Source: Roseomonas xinghualingensis (lineage in GTDB: Bacteria; Pseudomonadota; Alphaproteobacteria; Acetobacterales; Acetobacteraceae). Taken from it: a stretch of 64,000 nt of DNA. Positions 61,589-64,000 of the stretch are shown here, piece after piece; within the stretch, counting starts at the first letter, position 1, and each line of letters begins with the position of its first letter. The DNA lies in NCBI RefSeq assembly GCF_025791835.1, contig NZ_JAOXLP010000019.1, positions 1-64,000 of the forward strand, given 5' to 3'. The notes beneath the pieces were generated by a model. It did no database searches. It was given only the letters and a program-made list of their open reading frames with translations, and was not told where the DNA came from. The position numbers and the translations under genes are program-made.

Positions 61589-61681
61589 CGCACGGCTGAC
61601 TGCCGGCATCGCTCAGGGGGTTCCCCCGGGTCTTGCACCCGCCTGCCACCACTCGGAACACGGCTTTTGAAGGAGGGCACG

Positions 61682-63268
61682 ATGCCCCAGAACCACCCCA
61701 GCTTTGGCCAGATCGCGGACGACCGCGTCATCATCTTCGACACCACGCTGCGCGATGGTGAGCAGTCCCCTGGCTTCTCCATGAACCTGCAGGAGAAGCT
61801 GCGCATGGCGGAAAGCCTGGCTGAGCTGGGTGCCGATGTGCTGGAGGCCGGCTTCCCTATTGCCAGCCCGGGCGACTTCGAGAGCGTCCGCTCCATTGCT
61901 GAGCGTTTCGCCAAGGACGGCCCGGTGATCTGTGGTCTGGCACGCTCTGCCGATGCGGACATCCTGCGCGCCGCCGAGGCCATCAAGCCGGCTGCGCGCG
62001 GCCGCATACATACCTTCATCTCGACCAGCGACCTGCATATGCGGGTGAAGCTGCGCATGTCCAACGAGGATGTGCTGGCTGCCGTGGTCCGCAGCGTGAC
62101 TCTGGCCCGCCAGCACACGGATGATGTGGAGTGGTCCGCCGAGGATGGCAGCCGCACCGATCCGGATTTCCTGTGCCGCTGCGTCGAGGCCGCCATCAAG
62201 GCAGGCGCCACCACCATCAATGTCCCGGATACGGTCGGCTATGCCTTGCCGGAGGATATGACCCGCATCTTCACCATGCTGCGGGAGCGGGTGCCCGGCG
62301 CGGATGGGGTCATCTTCTCCACCCATAACCATGACGACCTGGGATTGGCCGTCGCGAACACCATCGCTGCCATCCAGGCTGGCGCCCGCCAGGTGGAGTG
62401 CACCATCAACGGCATCGGCGAACGCGCCGGCAACGCCTCGCTTGAAGAGGTGGCCATGGCCCTGCGTACGCGCGGCAATGCCATCGCACGCAAGACGGGG
62501 ATCCACACCCCGAACATCCTGAAGACCTCGCGCCTTCTGGCGACGATCACCGGCTTCGACGTGCAGCCCAACAAGGCGATTGTTGGGCGCAACGCCTTCG
62601 CGCACGAATCCGGAATCCATCAGGACGGCGTGCTGAAGGACGCCTCCACCTATGAGATCATGACGCCGGAGTCGGTGGGTTGGACCACCAACTCCCTGGT
62701 GCTGGGCAAGCATTCGGGCCGCGCGGCTTTCCGCGACAAGCTGAAGGCCCTGGGCTACGAACTGGGTGATAACTCCCTGAACGACGCCTTCAGGCGCTTC
62801 AAGGACCTCGCTGACCGCAAGAAGGTCGTCTACGACGAGGACGTGATGGCGCTGGTGGATGATGAGGTGGTCCGCCAGCATGACCGGGTGAAGCTGGCGG
62901 CGCTGACCGTCACCTCCGGCCTGCACACCCGCCCGATGGCGACTCTGAAGCTTGAGATCGATGGTGAGGAGCGGGAGGGCGTGGCCGTCGGCGACGGTGC
63001 CGTCGATGCCACTTTCAACGCCATCCGCGCTGCCTTCCCGCATGAAGTGGCCCTGAAGCTCTATGCTGTGCAGTCGGTCACGGGCGGTACCGATGCCCAG
63101 GCGCGGGTGACCGTGCGCTTCGAGGAGAATGGCAAGCTGGTGGACGGGCAGGGGGCGGATACCGACACCATCGTCGCCTCGGCCCGAGCCTATGTTCACG
63201 CCCTGAACAAGCTGCTGGTCAAGCGCGAGCGCACCGCCCCGGCGGAGATGGCGGCTCCGGCGGCCTGA
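61682..63268 (+). CDS. leuA: 2-isopropylmalate synthase
   Basis: This 528-residue enzyme condenses 2-ketoisovalerate, supplied by the ilv pathway, with acetyl-CoA. It has Asp-Thr-Thr-Leu-Arg-Asp-Gly-Glu-Gln-Ser-Pro-Gly near the start and the metal-site Thr-His-Asn-His-Asp-Asp-Leu-Gly near 210. His-Glu-Ser-Gly-Ile-His-Gln-Asp-Gly follows, then a C-terminal regulatory LeuA dimer domain for leucine feedback. AAGGAGG precedes the ATG at 61682. A TTG at 61667 in frame lies inside that ribosome-binding site region and is not used. Confidence 0.95.
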   Translation: MPQNHPSFGQIADDRVIIFDTTLRDGEQSPGFSMNLQEKLRMAESLAELGADVLEAGFPIASPGDFESVRSIAERFAKDGPVICGLARSADADILRAAEAIKPAARGRIHTFISTSDLHMRVKLRMSNEDVLAAVVRSVTLARQHTDDVEWSAEDGSRTDPDFLCRCVEAAIKAGATTINVPDTVGYALPEDMTRIFTMLRERVPGADGVIFSTHNHDDLGLAVANTIAAIQAGARQVECTINGIGERAGNASLEEVAMALRTRGNAIARKTGIHTPNILKTSRLLATITGFDVQPNKAIVGRNAFAHESGIHQDGVLKDASTYEIMTPESVGWTTNSLVLGKHSGRAAFRDKLKALGYELGDNSLNDAFRRFKDLADRKKVVYDEDVMALVDDEVVRQHDRVKLAALTVTSGLHTRPMATLKLEIDGEEREGVAVGDGAVDATFNAIRAAFPHEVALKLYAVQSVTGGTDAQARVTVRFEENGKLVDGQGADTDTIVASARAYVHALNKLLVKRERTAPAEMAAPAA

Positions 63269-63279
63269 ACTCCAAAAGG

Positions 63280-63303
63280 AAGGGCGGCCAGGCCGCCCTT
63301 TTG
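63280..63303 (+). terminator. leuA terminator 1
   Basis: AAGGGCGG and CCGCCCTT form an eight-base stem around a short loop, followed by TT, 12 bases after the leuA stop. Confidence 0.8.
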
Positions 63304-63319
63304 CTCTCCACAAATGACG

Positions 63320-63346
63320 AGGGCGCCCCCAGTCGGGGCGCCCTTT
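63320..63346 (+). terminator. leuA terminator 2
   Basis: GGGCGCCCC and GGGGCGCCC form a nine-base stem with a five-base loop and a TTT tail, directly after the first terminator. The pair gives a tandem stop between leuA and the convergent lipoprotein gene. Confidence 0.8.
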
Positions 63347-63381
63347 CCTTTACCGGTTGGCCAAGGCTTCGGGGTGTCGGC

Positions 63382-63630
63382 TCAACGCCACACAGGGCGG
63401 CCCAGGTTGACGTCGTTGCCGCTGGTCAGGGCACCGCCGGCCGCGCCGGCCGCTCCACCGATCAGGGCGCCCGTACCGGCACTGCCGGACAGGGAGCCTA
63501 TCGCCGCGCCGGCGCCGGCGCCCAAGAGACCGCCCGAAACCGCGCGATCGCCGGTGCTATAGCCGCAGGCGCCGAGGCCGAGGCTGGCGGCGGCGAGGAT
63601 TGCGAGGCTGGTCTTCCGCATAGGGTTCAT
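63382..63630 (-). CDS. glycine-zipper lipoprotein
   Basis: This 82-residue protein has a signal peptide ending in the lipobox Leu-Gly-Ala-Cys22, so it should be lipid-anchored. The rest is Gly/Ala-rich with repeated Gly-x-x-x-Gly spacing (about 32-70), typical of glycine-zipper outer-membrane lipoproteins such as the OsmB/SlyB-like group. An alternative ATG is at 63621. It is divergent from mreB. Confidence 0.75.
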   Translation of the reverse strand: MNPMRKTSLAILAAASLGLGACGYSTGDRAVSGGLLGAGAGAAIGSLSGSAGTGALIGGAAGAAGGALTSGNDVNLGRPVWR

Positions 63631-63744
63631 ATCCTGTGATGTTGCTCTGTCCTGCAGGAACGCGTCCTGCCGACAACGGTTGCTGATTAGTCATCTTGGC
63701 GTCCCCCGTGTTTCCGGCTTGAGTACCCGAGGCCTTGCCGCTAG

Positions 63745-64000
<256 letters not shown>

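Overview
The window is a high-GC chromosomal segment that reads like an alphaproteobacterium of the Acetobacterales (Roseomonas-like). Support for this includes dense GTG/TTG starts, ATGA-type start/stop overlaps, several Bug-type (TctC) solute-binding proteins, TRAP transporters, and an ilvI-ilvH-ilvC and leuA set. The placement is inferred from gene content; no rRNA or complete tRNA gene is present to test it.

Left edge (1-5231): the right-hand end of an integrated prophage or related element. It holds a lysis cassette (partial coiled-coil protein, holin-like protein, lysozyme-like protein) and then accessory cargo. Cargo module one is a 348-residue soluble protein whose stop overlaps the start of a four-helix membrane protein, an architecture like phage lambda RexA-RexB. 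Cargo module two is three overlapping genes between 19-bp direct repeats. A displaced 3' end resembling that of the lysozyme-like gene lies between the modules. The element ends at an orphan 3' half of a tRNA-Met(CAU) gene (5186-5231), an attachment-site duplicate. The integrase must lie outside the window.

5232-24499: host genes for amino-acid and peptide metabolism: D-amino-acid dehydrogenase, 1-Cys peroxiredoxin, cysK-cysE, malate synthase G, a gamma-glutamyltransferase, an amidase, two M20 peptidases, diaminopropionate ammonia-lyase, RadC, two orphan Bug binding proteins and an ABC-type amide/amino-acid binding protein. A perfect 15-bp hairpin covers the ribosome-binding site of the first Bug gene.

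24655-44989: quinone oxidoreductase, EamA exporter, hydrolases, AlkA-type glycosylase, lactate permease, periplasmic glucan synthesis (opgG/opgD-opgH), a third M20 peptidase, a TauD-like/racemase-like pair lacking canonical active-site residues, glycosyltransferases, a complete DctPQM TRAP transporter, a TAXI binding protein and mscL.

45026-56237: a DUF445 protein; a zinc-uptake operon with a Zur-like box and a 43-residue leader protein coupled to znuC-znuB; RidA; an epimerase plus sugar aminotransferase; an ABC ATPase domain cut off from its membrane half; PAP2 phosphatase; TSUP exporter divergent from an ArsR-type regulator; and serB.

56249-64000: miaA, ilvI-ilvH-ilvC, a secreted protein, a probable leucine leader peptide followed by leuA, a glycine-zipper lipoprotein, and the start of mreB.
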